The notes beneath the pieces were generated by a model, which was given only the letters and a program-made list of their open reading frames with translations, made no database searches and was not told where the DNA came from. Positions 26,025 to 34,013 of a DNA stretch of 64,000 bases are shown here, piece by piece. This DNA is from Neoroseomonas lacus (GTDB taxonomy: Bacteria; Pseudomonadota; Alphaproteobacteria; Acetobacterales; Acetobacteraceae). Position 1 is the first letter of the stretch, and each line of letters opens with the position of its first letter. The DNA lies in assembly GCF_014644535.1 (NCBI RefSeq), contig NZ_BMKW01000011.1, forward strand, positions 94,722-158,721. The letters run 5' to 3'. The position numbers and the translations under genes are program-made.

Positions 26025-26758
26025 GCGCCCAGCAGGACCTGGACCGGCATTGCGGGCCGGCCGCCGTCGCCGCGTTGTTTGCGCGCCGGCCGCAGGATGT
26101 GATGCGCCTGTTCCACACGCCGGAGCGCCGGCGCGAGGCCGGACCGCATTGCGCCATCATGGCGCGTCATCGCCGTCCCTATCGGGAGGTGACGGCCGCC
26201 GACCTCGCCCGCATTGCCGGCACGCAGCACAATGGCGGGCTGGTGGCGCTGGCGCTGCCGCGGCCGGTGCTGGCGCTCGATCCGCGCAACCTGCCGCCGT
26301 CCATCACCGCGACGCGCGTCACGCCGGTGCTCGATGGCATCGGCAATCCGCACAATCTCGGCGCCATCGCGCGCTCAGCGGCGTTTTTCGGCTGTCGCGC
26401 CCTGCTGCTGTCGGGGGACCCGCGCCAGGCCGGGTTGTCGGATGCCGCCTTCCGCACCTCGGAGGGTGGGCTGGAAGCCCTGGACATCTATGGCGCGGCG
26501 GACCTCCCTCTGGCGCTGCGCGGCATCGCGCCCGGCATCCTGACGGTCGCCGCGGTGGCGCGCGGCGGCGTGCCGCCCCAGGCGATCCCGCGCGACACCG
26601 CCATCGCCCTGGTGCTGGGCAATGAGGAGGTGGGGCTCGGCGCCGCGACGCTCGGCGCCTGCGCGATGCGCGTGACGCTGCCGCCGGCCGGGCCGGTCGA
26701 GAGCCTGAACGTCTCGGTCGCCGCCGCCGTGCTGATCCACACGCTCAGCGGCGGATGA
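26021..26758 (+). CDS. SpoU/TrmH-family RNA 2'-O-methyltransferase
   Basis: 245-residue methyltransferase. The N-terminal 70 residues resemble the RNA-binding SpoU substrate-binding domain. The knot domain shows LDGIGNPHNLGAIARSAAFFG (about 104-124, motif 1), IALVLGNEEVGLG (about 198-210, motif 2) and LPPAGPVESLNVSVAAAVLIH (about 220-240, motif 3), which make the SAM pocket. GTG 26021 overlaps the ldh stop (GTGA). It methylates a ribose in rRNA or tRNA; RlmB-type specificity is possible but not shown. Confidence 0.88.
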   Translation: MSAQQDLDRHCGPAAVAALFARRPQDVMRLFHTPERRREAGPHCAIMARHRRPYREVTAADLARIAGTQHNGGLVALALPRPVLALDPRNLPPSITATRVTPVLDGIGNPHNLGAIARSAAFFGCRALLLSGDPRQAGLSDAAFRTSEGGLEALDIYGAADLPLALRGIAPGILTVAAVARGGVPPQAIPRDTAIALVLGNEEVGLGAATLGACAMRVTLPPAGPVESLNVSVAAAVLIHTLSGG

Positions 26759-26850
26759 TGGGCACGGGCCGGGCTTCATGCGGGCCCGCTCATCGGGATG
26801 TGCCCCGGTAGGGGCTTGCGGTGCGGTGCGGTATCGGTCCAATCGAGCGG

Positions 26851-27963
26851 ATGGACGCAAGCCCGGGCGACGCGACAGCGCAGATCGAGGCGCTCACCGA
26901 AGGCGGCAGCCGCGTGCTGCGCGTCAGTGGGCGCATCGACATCGCCGCCGCCGCCCGGCTGTGGCCCCAGGCGATGAAGGCGGCGCAGGGCGACCCGATC
27001 GCCGCGCTCGACCTCAGCGACCTTGAATCGGTCGATTCCGCCGGCGCCGTCATGTTGCTGACCGCCGCGCCGGATGCCGAACTGCGCGGCGCGCCGGACC
27101 AGGCGGCAGCCGTGCTGGAACGCACCCGCAAGGCGCTCGCCACCATCCCGCCACCCGGCCCGCCGCCGCCATGGCACCCGATCACCGCGATCGGCCGCGC
27201 CACGGTGGGCAAGGTGCGCAACGGCATAGCGGGCGTGGCCTTCATGGGGGAGGCGCTGGTCACCATCCTGCGCACCCTGGCCCGCCCGCGCCTGCTGCGC
27301 TGGTCGGATGTGCTGCGCCACCTGGACGAAGTCGGCACCCGGGCCTTTCCGCTGACCCTGCTGCTCGGCTTCCTGATCGGCGTGATCCTCGCCTACCAGT
27401 CCTCCATCCCGTTGCGGCGTTTCGGGGCTGAGGTGTTCGTTCCGAACCTCGTTGGCATCTCGCTGTTGCGCGAACTGGGGCCACTTCTGGCCGGCGTGGT
27501 GCTGGCCGGGCGCACCGGCTCGGCCTTCGCTGCCGAGCTCGGCACCATGACGGTGAATGAGGAAGTGGACGCGCTGAAGATCATGGGGATCGACGCCACC
27601 GCCATGCTGGTGCTGCCGCGGCTGATTGCGGCGACGCTCGCCATGCCGGTGCTGGCGATGCTGATGAATGTCGCGGGTCTCGCCGGCATGACCTTGATCA
27701 TGGGCACGCTCGGCTACCCCTGGGCTTCGGTGCAGAGCCAGTTGCAGCAGTGGCTGTCGCTGCAGGACCTGGCCGGCGGGCTGTTCAAGGCGGCCTGCTT
27801 CGGGCTGGTGATCGCGGGCATCGGCTGCCGCGCCGGGCTGTCGGCCGGGCGCGGGCCGCGCGCGGTGGGCGACGCGGCGACCGCGGCGGTGGTCGGCGGC
27901 ATCGTCGCCATCGTCATGATGGATGGCGTCTTCGCCGTGCTGTTCTTCCGGCTGGGCATCTGA
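26851..27963 (+). CDS. mlaE: MlaE-family ABC permease with fused N-terminal STAS domain
   Basis: 370-residue inner-membrane protein. Residues 10-95 resemble a STAS fold (LDLSDLESVDSAGAVML), the role usually played by separate MlaB. The rest is the MlaE permease with ELGPLLAGVVLAGRTGSAFAAELGTM (about 210-235) and five membrane segments. It is part of the system that moves phospholipids between the inner and outer membranes. ATG 26851 is chosen; GTG 26821 is an alternative. It is followed by mlaF (2 bp), mlaD and a lipoprotein gene, one operon. Confidence 0.92.
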   Translation: MDASPGDATAQIEALTEGGSRVLRVSGRIDIAAAARLWPQAMKAAQGDPIAALDLSDLESVDSAGAVMLLTAAPDAELRGAPDQAAAVLERTRKALATIPPPGPPPPWHPITAIGRATVGKVRNGIAGVAFMGEALVTILRTLARPRLLRWSDVLRHLDEVGTRAFPLTLLLGFLIGVILAYQSSIPLRRFGAEVFVPNLVGISLLRELGPLLAGVVLAGRTGSAFAAELGTMTVNEEVDALKIMGIDATAMLVLPRLIAATLAMPVLAMLMNVAGLAGMTLIMGTLGYPWASVQSQLQQWLSLQDLAGGLFKAACFGLVIAGIGCRAGLSAGRGPRAVGDAATAAVVGGIVAIVMMDGVFAVLFFRLGI

Positions 27964-27965
27964 CC

Positions 27966-28718
27966 ATGGCCGAAGACCCTGTCATCCGCGCCGAGGGCCT
28001 GTCCGTGCGCTTCGGCAGCAAGACCATCTTCAAGGATGTCAGCTTCGAGGTCCGCCGGGGTGAGATTTTCGTGATCCTCGGTGGGTCGGGCTGCGGCAAG
28101 TCCACCCTGCTCAAGGCGTTGATCGGCCTTGTGCCGCTCGCCGCTGGCCACGCCTGGCTGCTGGGCGAGGAACTGGCCAAGGAAGACGACAACGAGCGGC
28201 GTGCCTTGTTGCGCCGCATCGGCGTGATGTGGCAGTCCGGCGCGCTGTTCGGCAGCATGACCCTGGCGGAGAATGTCGAATTGCCGCTCGAGGAACATAC
28301 CGACCTGTCGCGCCCGGCGCGTGAGGCGCTGGCGCGGTCCAAGCTCGGCCTGGTGGGGCTCGGCGATGCCGCGGCCAAGTTGCCGGCGGAGATTTCCGGC
28401 GGCATGGCGAAGCGGGCCGGCATCGCCCGCGCCATGGCGCTCGACCCACCCCTGCTCTTCCTCGACGAGCCCGGGGCGGGGCTCGACCCGATCACCTCGG
28501 CCGGGCTCGACAAGCTGATCAAGGACATCGCGCGCGACACCGGCACGACCTTCGTGGTGGTGACGCATGAACTGCAGTCGATCCTGGCAATCGGCGATCG
28601 CTGCATCATGCTGGACAAGGAAGCGCAGGGCATGATCGCCGAAGGCGACCCACGGCAGCTCAAGGCGGAGAGCACCCAGCCCACCGTGCGGGCCTTCTTC
28701 CGGCGGGAGGCCGCTTAG
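27966..28718 (+). CDS. mlaF: MlaF-type ABC ATPase
   Basis: 250-residue ATPase of the lipid-transport complex. Walker A is GGSGCGKST (39-47), the Q-loop is in VMWQSGALFGSMT, the signature is ISGGMAKRAGIARA and Walker B is LLFLDEPGAGLDP. The VxWQSGALFxSxT segment is typical of MlaF/MkL. It couples ATP hydrolysis to the MlaE permease on the cytoplasmic face. It starts 2 bp after mlaE and ends 1 bp before mlaD. Confidence 0.94.
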   Translation: MAEDPVIRAEGLSVRFGSKTIFKDVSFEVRRGEIFVILGGSGCGKSTLLKALIGLVPLAAGHAWLLGEELAKEDDNERRALLRRIGVMWQSGALFGSMTLAENVELPLEEHTDLSRPAREALARSKLGLVGLGDAAAKLPAEISGGMAKRAGIARAMALDPPLLFLDEPGAGLDPITSAGLDKLIKDIARDTGTTFVVVTHELQSILAIGDRCIMLDKEAQGMIAEGDPRQLKAESTQPTVRAFFRREAA

Positions 28719-28719
28719 C

Positions 28720-29763
28720 ATGGCCCGTTCCGGACGTTCGCTCTATCTGCGCGTCGGCACGCTGGTGGTGGTCGGCGCCGCGCTGGGGATCGGCTTCATC
28801 CTGTTCCTCACCTCTGGCGGCTTCGGGTCGCGGCAGGTGATGTTCGAGACCTATGTGCGGGAATCGGTCGCCGGGCTCGAGGTCGGCGCGCCGGTGCGCT
28901 TCCGCGGCGTGGCGGTCGGGCGGGTCACCGAACTCGGGCTGACCTCGGTCGTCTATGGCGTATCCGGTGGCGGCGTGGACGACGCGGCGAACCGGCTGGT
29001 GCTGATCCGTTTCGCCCTCGACCCCAGGCGCTACGGCAATTCGTCGGTCGAGAATGCGGTGCGTGCCGGCCTGCGGGTGCGCATGGCCAGCACCGGGGTC
29101 ACCGGCGTCTCCTATCTCGAGGCCGATTTCGTCGATCCGGAGCGGTTCCCGCCGATCGTGGTGCCGTGGACGCCGGCCTACCCCTACATCCCGTCCATTC
29201 CGTCCACCATCAGCCAGGTGACCTCCGCCGCCGAGCGGCTGATGAGCCGCCTGTCGGATGTCGACCTCGAAGCGCTGTTCGGCTCCGCCACGGACCTCAT
29301 CCAGGATCTGCGCAGCCAGGTGAGCGGCCAGGGCGACCTCGCCCTGACCCTGCGCGAGGCGGCGGCGACGATGACCGCGCTGCGCGAGGCGATCGAGGGT
29401 GCCGAGTTGGCCGCCACGGTGCGCGATGTGCGCGTGGCGGTGAACCGCGTCGGCGGCGCCGGCCAGGCCGCAGAGGAACTGCTACAAGGCCCCGCCGTGG
29501 CTGGTGCGGTGAACAACATCAGCCAGGCCGCGGCCGATTTGCGCACCTCCATTGCGCGGCTGCCGGCGGTGATCCAGTCGCTCGAACTCGCGCTGCGCAG
29601 CGTGCGCGGCACCACGAGCGATGCGCAGGCCGACCTCGGCCCGCTGCTGCGCGACCTGCGCGCGACCGCCGCCAGCCTGCGCGACACCGCCGAGGCGCTG
29701 CGCCGCAGCCCCTCGCAATCGCTGTTCGGCCAGCCGCCGCCGCCGCCACGGGACCGACGCTGA
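28720..29763 (+). CDS. mlaD: MlaD/MCE-domain periplasmic lipid-shuttle protein
   Basis: 347-residue protein with one N-terminal membrane anchor (about 9-28, LRVGTLVVVGAALGIGFILF) and an MCE domain (about 38-118, with VGAPVRFRGVAVGRVTELGL). The C-terminal half is helical, with repeated ladders such as LREAAATMTALREAIEGAELA, as in longer MCE proteins that build tubes. It hands phospholipid to or from the MlaFE core. The downstream lipoprotein gene starts directly after its stop. Confidence 0.92.
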   Translation: MARSGRSLYLRVGTLVVVGAALGIGFILFLTSGGFGSRQVMFETYVRESVAGLEVGAPVRFRGVAVGRVTELGLTSVVYGVSGGGVDDAANRLVLIRFALDPRRYGNSSVENAVRAGLRVRMASTGVTGVSYLEADFVDPERFPPIVVPWTPAYPYIPSIPSTISQVTSAAERLMSRLSDVDLEALFGSATDLIQDLRSQVSGQGDLALTLREAAATMTALREAIEGAELAATVRDVRVAVNRVGGAGQAAEELLQGPAVAGAVNNISQAAADLRTSIARLPAVIQSLELALRSVRGTTSDAQADLGPLLRDLRATAASLRDTAEALRRSPSQSLFGQPPPPPRDRR

Positions 29764-30369
29764 ATGACCCATCGCCGAAGCCTTCTGCTTGCCCCGCTTG
29801 CCCTCGCCGCCTGTTCGGTGCTGCCCGACCGGCCCTATCTCGAGACGCAGCGCTTTCCGCTGGAACCGCGACGGATCGGGGCACCGCGGACCGGGCGCGG
29901 TCGGCGTACGCTGCTGCTGCGCACGCTGCGCGCCGGGGCGGGGATGGAGACGCGCAACCTGCGCATCATCCGCCCCGACGGCACCGAGAGCCTCGATTTC
30001 TACGCCGAATGGGCCGCGCCGCCGGCCGAGGCCGCGGAGCAGTCGCTGCGCCGCTGGCTGATCGATTCGCATCTGTTCGCCGCCATCCTGTCACCCGGCA
30101 GCCGGGTGACGCCCGACTTCGTCATGGAGGGCGAGATCACCGCGCTCGCTGCCATGCAGGGCCAGGGCGTCGGCCGGGCGGAACTGACGCTGCTGCTGGT
30201 GGATGAACGCAATGGCAGCCGGCTGGTCGGGCAGCTGGTGACGGATGGCACGGCCCCGCTCGCGAGCGGCACCGCGCCGCCGACCGCCGAGCAGGCGGCG
30301 GCGGCGATGTCGGCGGCGCTCGGCAATGCGTTGGCTTCGCTGGAACAGGCGCTGGCGCGCTACGCCTGA
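29764..30369 (+). CDS. ABC-type transport auxiliary lipoprotein (PqiC/YmbA-like)
   Basis: 201-residue lipoprotein. Signal MTHRRSLLLAPLALAAC gives the lipobox LAAC with Cys17. The mature part has the family's YLETQRFPLEPRR-like strand, RPDGTESLDFYAEWAAPPAEAAEQSLRRWL middle segment and a C-terminal helix. These proteins sit in the outer membrane and complete MCE/Pqi/Mla lipid bridges. It starts at the base after the mlaD stop, so it belongs to the operon, perhaps in place of MlaC, which is absent. Confidence 0.85.
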   Translation: MTHRRSLLLAPLALAACSVLPDRPYLETQRFPLEPRRIGAPRTGRGRRTLLLRTLRAGAGMETRNLRIIRPDGTESLDFYAEWAAPPAEAAEQSLRRWLIDSHLFAAILSPGSRVTPDFVMEGEITALAAMQGQGVGRAELTLLLVDERNGSRLVGQLVTDGTAPLASGTAPPTAEQAAAAMSAALGNALASLEQALARYA

Positions 30370-30398
30370 AATGCTTCGCATGGTGTGATGTGGCGCTG

Positions 30399-30427
30399 TT
30401 GGCGCTGTCATCGGGCTCGGCTAGCGT
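30399..30427 (+). promoter_or_regulatory. Candidate promoter TTGGCG-N17-TAGCGT
   Basis: TTGGCG (30399-30404) and TAGCGT (30422-30427) are 17 bp apart, 53 bp before the domain X gene. The same box pair is found before three other genes in the window. Confidence 0.45.
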
Positions 30428-30479
30428 ATGCGCGGAATGAACGGGCGACATGCCCGGACCCTCGGGAAGGAGAGCCCGC

Positions 30480-31142
30480 ATGCTGTTCAGACGTCTGGTC
30501 ATCGCCGCTGCCGCCGTTCTCGCCATGGGGGGCCTGGTCCCCGTGGCGCAGGCGCAGACCGGCGACCCATCCTTCAACCTGGTAAACCGAAGCAACCGGG
30601 TGATCTACGAGGCCTACGCCTCGCCCTCCTCGGACAGCAACTGGGGCCAGGACCGGCTGGGCCAGAACATCGTGCCGGCGGGGCGCAACTTCGTCATCCG
30701 CCTGCCGCAGGGCGAATGCATCTACGACCTGCGCGTCGTCTACGACCGCCAGGGCGGCCCGCCCGAGGAACGCCGCAACGTCAACCTGTGCAACCTGACC
30801 GAGGTCGTCTTCGACGGCCGGCCGCAGCAGGGCGGGCAGCAGCGGCAGGCGCCGCAGCAGGGCCAGACCCAGGGCCCGCGCGGCAACCCGTCCTTCAACC
30901 TGGTGAACCAGGGGCAGGTTGTGGTGATGGAGGTCTATGCCTCGCTGGCCACCGACCAGAACTGGGGCCCCGACCGGCTTGGCAATGACACCGTTGCGCC
31001 GGGCGCCACCTTCCCGATCCGGCTGCCGGAAGGCGACTGCATGTACGATATGCGCTTCGTCTACCAGAACGGCCAGTCGCAGGAACGCCGCGGGGTGAAC
31101 CTGTGCGATGTGACCAACGTGACGGTGCCGCTGCCGCAGTAA
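30480..31142 (+). CDS. Secreted protein with tandem copies of an unknown two-cysteine domain (domain X)
   Basis: 220-residue protein with signal peptide MLFRRLVIAAAAVLAMGGLVPVAQA and AAGGAG before ATG 30480. It holds two copies of a domain of about 80 residues (29-113 and 137-220) joined by a Gln/Gly-rich linker (116-134). Each copy runs FNLVN...EAYAS...NWGxDRLG...PxGxxFxIRLPxGxC-YDxR and ends ERRxVNLC. Cysteines are 80/104 and 187/209, probably two disulfides in the periplasm. The same domain ends the TIR protein at 53674-55011 and forms the small protein at 54948-55319. I do not know its function. Confidence 0.8.
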   Translation: MLFRRLVIAAAAVLAMGGLVPVAQAQTGDPSFNLVNRSNRVIYEAYASPSSDSNWGQDRLGQNIVPAGRNFVIRLPQGECIYDLRVVYDRQGGPPEERRNVNLCNLTEVVFDGRPQQGGQQRQAPQQGQTQGPRGNPSFNLVNQGQVVVMEVYASLATDQNWGPDRLGNDTVAPGATFPIRLPEGDCMYDMRFVYQNGQSQERRGVNLCDVTNVTVPLPQ

Positions 31143-31161
31143 GCGGGCTGGCAAACTATGA

Positions 31162-31191
31162 GGGCGGACCTGCGAGGGTCCGCCCTTTTTG
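31162..31191 (+). terminator. Intrinsic terminator after the domain X gene
   Basis: Perfect 10-bp stem AGGGCGGACC / GGTCCGCCCT with loop TGCGAG, followed by TTTTT (31187-31191). It lies 20 bp after the stop. It is the only classical hairpin-plus-T-run terminator noticed in the window. Confidence 0.9.
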
Positions 31192-31240
31192 TTCCCGCGG
31201 AGCGCATGCGCCCACGCCGGCGACGCAGCCGGCCCATCCT

Positions 31241-31316
31241 GCCCGGCGCCAACAAGTGCCATTCCAAAGGACACTGTCCTTTGGTGGGGTGATCCGGAGG
31301 GGCAAGGCCCCTCCGG
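31241..31316. repeat. Solitary right arm of the palindromic element, copy D
   Basis: Only the right arm is present: GCCCGGCGCCAACAAGTGCC, inner hairpin CCAAAGGACACTGTCCTTTGG (31264-31284), GTGGGGTGAT, outer hairpin CCGGAGGGGC-AAG-GCCCCTCCGG (31294-31316). It sits between two convergent genes, 6 bp from the stop of the dehydrogenase gene. No left arm is visible before it; the intrinsic terminator of the upstream gene takes that place. Confidence 0.75.
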
Positions 31317-31322
31317 CCTTTC

Positions 31323-33653
31323 TCAGGCTGCGGCCTTCGCCAGCGCCTTCCACACCGCCTCGGGCGTCGCCGGCATGTCGATGGTGGCGACGCCGGATTC
31401 CGCCAGCGCATCGACCAGCGCGTTCATCACCGCCGGCGGCGAGCCGACCGCGCCGGCCTCGCCCGCGCCCTTCACGCCCATCGGGTTGGTTTCGCAGAGC
31501 ACCTCGATCAGGTCGACATCGATGTCGGGCAGGTCATCCGCCCGTGGCACCGCGTAGTCCATGAACGATGCCGAGATGAGCTGTCCGCTCTCGCCGTCAT
31601 AGGCGGTGCGTTCCAGCAGCGCCTGGCCGATGCCCTGGGTCACGCCGCCATGCACCTGCCCACGCACGATCAGTGGGTTCAGCGCATGGCCGACATCGTC
31701 CACCACGATGTAGCGCGGGATGGAGACGATGCCGGTCTCGGGGTCGACCTCCACCTCGGCGACGTGGCAGCCATTGGGGAAGGTGTGGGATTTGATCTCG
31801 GCGGTTTCCTGCGCGTCGAGGATGGTCGCCTCGATGCCGGCCGCGACCTTCTTCCGCTGCGCGGCGGCGAGGTCGAGGATGCCGATGCTGCGGTCGGTGC
31901 CGACCACGGTGAAACCACCCTCGCGCGGAGTGAATTCGATGTCGGCGACGGAGGCTTCGAGGTGTTCGGACGCCGCCTTCTTGCCCTTCTCGACCACCGT
32001 CGCGGTGGTCACCAGGATCGCCTGGCCCTCGGAATAGAGGCTGCGCGCGCCGCCGGTGCCGCCGCCATCTGGCAGCGTGTCGGAATCGCCCTGCTTGACG
32101 CGGATCTTCTCGATCGGAATGCCGAGTTCGAAGCTCGTCATCATGGCATAGGCGGTCTCGTGCCCCTGGCCGGTGGATTGCGTACCGACATAGACATCGA
32201 CGAAGCCGTCATCGGCGAACTTCACCGCGGCATTCTCGGTCGGCGCGCCGCCGGTGGCCTCGAGGTAATAGGCGAGGCCGATGCCGCGCTTCTTGCCGCG
32301 CTTCGCAGCCGCGGCCTTGCGGGCGGGGAAGCCGGCCCAGTCCATTTTGGTCAGCGCGGCATTCATCAGCATGGCGAATTCGCCGGAATCGTACCGCTGC
32401 CCCATCGCCGAGGTGTAGGGCATGGCCGAGGACGGCACCATGTTCCGCTTGCGCAGCTCGATGCGGTCGATGCCGACCTCGCGCGCCGCCGTATCGATCA
32501 GGCGTTCGACCAGGTAGTTGCTCTCCGGCCGCCCGGCGCCGCGATAGGCATCGACGGGCACGGTGTTGGTCATCACGCCGATGACTTGCGCGTGGATCGC
32601 CTGGAAGCCATAGACCGAGGCGAGCACCTTGGTCCCCGCCCCGGTCGGGATGAAGGGGGCGAAGGTGCTCAGATACGCGCCCATCCCCGCCCAGTTCTTG
32701 GTGCGCATCGCGAGGAACTTGCCGTCCTTGTCGAGCGCCAACTCGCCGATGGTGATGTTGTCGCGGCCATGGGTGTCGGACTGGAACGCCTCGGTGCGTT
32801 CCGACGTCCACTTCACTGCGCGGCCGATCGCGCGTGCCGCGAAGCAGGTCAGCACGTGCTCGGGGTAGATGAAGATCTTCATCCCGAAGCCGCCGCCGAC
32901 ATCGGGGGTGACGACGCGGAAATTGTCGGTCGAGACGTTGAAGATGTTCTTGGCCAGCACGTTGCGGACCAGCCAGGAGCCCTGAGTATTGGTCGTCAGC
33001 GTCCAATGCTGGCGCCCGGCGTCGTAGTCGGCGTGCGCGGCGCGCGCTTCCATCGAATTGACGACGACGCGGTTGTTCACCACGCGCAGCGTCGTGACGT
33101 GGGCGGCCTGCCTGATCAGCGCGTCCACCTTGGCGGCGTCGCCGATATGCCAGTCGAAGCAGGTATTGTTCGGCGCGCTCGGCCAGATCTGCGGCTGGCC
33201 GGCCTCGGTCGCCGTGGCGAGGTCGGTCGCCGCCGGCAGCACGTCGTACTCCACCTCGATCGCCTCGGCGGCATCGCGCGCCTGGGTGATGGTCTCGGCG
33301 GCGATGAAGGCGACCGGGTCGCCAACATAACGGACGACGCCGTCGGCCAGCACCGGATGCGGCGTGTCCGAGGTCGGGCTGCCATCGACCGACTTCACCG
33401 GGGCGAGGCAGGGCAGGTGGCCGATGCCGGCAGCGGTGAGGTCCGTCGCGGTCCAGACGCCGAGCACGCCAGGCATCGCCTTCGCGGCAGCGGTGTCGAT
33501 CGAGGCGATCCTCGCATGGGCGTGCGGGCTGCGCAGGACATAGCCCTGCGCCTGGCCCGCCACGGCGACGTCATCCGTGTAGCGGCCGCCACCCTTGAGA
33601 AGGCGCGGATCCTCGACGCGACGGATGGATTGGCTCAGGCCGAACTTTGCCAT
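31323..33653 (-). CDS. Xanthine dehydrogenase/CoxL-family molybdopterin-binding subunit (orphan)
   Basis: 776-residue molybdenum hydroxylase large subunit. It opens QSIRRVEDPRLLKGGGRYTDD, typical of the CoxL branch, and holds GGGFGMK (about 252-258), DAYRGAGRPE (about 363-372), GQGHETAYAMM (about 505-515) and MGVKGAGEAGAVGSPPAV (about 718-735), the cofactor and Glu base region. The CO-dehydrogenase loop AYRCSF is replaced by AYRGAG, so it is not a CO dehydrogenase. The iron-sulfur and FAD subunits are not adjacent. It may oxidise an aldehyde or N-heterocycle, with partners elsewhere. Confidence 0.9.
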   Translation of the reverse strand: MAKFGLSQSIRRVEDPRLLKGGGRYTDDVAVAGQAQGYVLRSPHAHARIASIDTAAAKAMPGVLGVWTATDLTAAGIGHLPCLAPVKSVDGSPTSDTPHPVLADGVVRYVGDPVAFIAAETITQARDAAEAIEVEYDVLPAATDLATATEAGQPQIWPSAPNNTCFDWHIGDAAKVDALIRQAAHVTTLRVVNNRVVVNSMEARAAHADYDAGRQHWTLTTNTQGSWLVRNVLAKNIFNVSTDNFRVVTPDVGGGFGMKIFIYPEHVLTCFAARAIGRAVKWTSERTEAFQSDTHGRDNITIGELALDKDGKFLAMRTKNWAGMGAYLSTFAPFIPTGAGTKVLASVYGFQAIHAQVIGVMTNTVPVDAYRGAGRPESNYLVERLIDTAAREVGIDRIELRKRNMVPSSAMPYTSAMGQRYDSGEFAMLMNAALTKMDWAGFPARKAAAAKRGKKRGIGLAYYLEATGGAPTENAAVKFADDGFVDVYVGTQSTGQGHETAYAMMTSFELGIPIEKIRVKQGDSDTLPDGGGTGGARSLYSEGQAILVTTATVVEKGKKAASEHLEASVADIEFTPREGGFTVVGTDRSIGILDLAAAQRKKVAAGIEATILDAQETAEIKSHTFPNGCHVAEVEVDPETGIVSIPRYIVVDDVGHALNPLIVRGQVHGGVTQGIGQALLERTAYDGESGQLISASFMDYAVPRADDLPDIDVDLIEVLCETNPMGVKGAGEAGAVGSPPAVMNALVDALAESGVATIDMPATPEAVWKALAKAAA

Positions 33654-33733
33654 GCGCGGGGTCTCCCTTGGTTCCTGAGCCCATCATCTGCGATGCGGGG
33701 CGGGAAAGGGAAGGGGGGACGGTCCTGACGCGG

Positions 33734-34006
33734 CGGAGAGGGGCGCCGCCCCACTCCGGACCTCACCTCGCCAGGGGCACCTAACGATGTTGCACAGCAA
33801 AGTCGTTGGGTGCCCATCGGCCGGGGGGCCTTCGGAAACCGATACCGGGTGTCGGGTGGAAGGGCGCAGCGCGACCCGCGAAACACCCGCTGGGCACCGA
33901 GGCGGGTTTCGGCATCGGTCCCGGAGCGGTGCCCAATGCCAACAGATGGCATTCCAAAGGGCACTGCCCTTTGGTGGGGTGGTCTGGAGGGGCGACGCCC
34001 CTCCAG
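33734..34006. repeat. Two-arm inverted palindromic element, copy E, with a nested hairpin insertion
   Basis: Complete copy of 273 bp. The left outer hairpin is CGGAGAGGGGC-GCC-GCCCCACTCCG (33734-33758). The left inner hairpin is interrupted by an added 41-bp palindrome GGGCACCTAACGA...TCGTTGGGTGCCC (33775-33815), then continues GGCCGG...GGCCTTCGGAAACCGATAC. The right arm matches copy A: CCAACAGATGGC, CCAAAGGGC...GCCCTTTGG, outer hairpin CTGGAGGGGC-GAC-GCCCCTCCAG (33984-34006). The core has GGGTTTCGGC. Without the insertion the length is about 229 bp, the same as copy A. Confidence 0.85.
33775..33815. repeat. Small palindrome inserted in element copy E
   Basis: 13-bp arms GGGCACCTAACGA and TCGTTGGGTGCCC (one G-T mismatch) around a 15-nt loop. 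It splits the CCAAAGG half of the inner hairpin of copy E. No other copy was noticed in the window. Confidence 0.6.
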
Positions 34007-34013
34007 CCTTCAC

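Larger units (their letters stand above)
33654..34013. other. 360-bp gene-free stretch holding element copy E
   Basis: The first 80 bp should hold the promoter for the minus-strand dehydrogenase gene; GGGAGA lies 10 bp before its ATG. The rest is repeat element copy E, which ends 7 bp from the stop of the RND gene. No real reading frame is seen here. Confidence 0.6.

Noticed and set aside
31650-33728. Long plus-strand open frame opposite the molybdopterin dehydrogenase gene
   Set aside because: Mirror-frame artefact of a well-supported gene; the translated text shows no known motif and no ribosome site.
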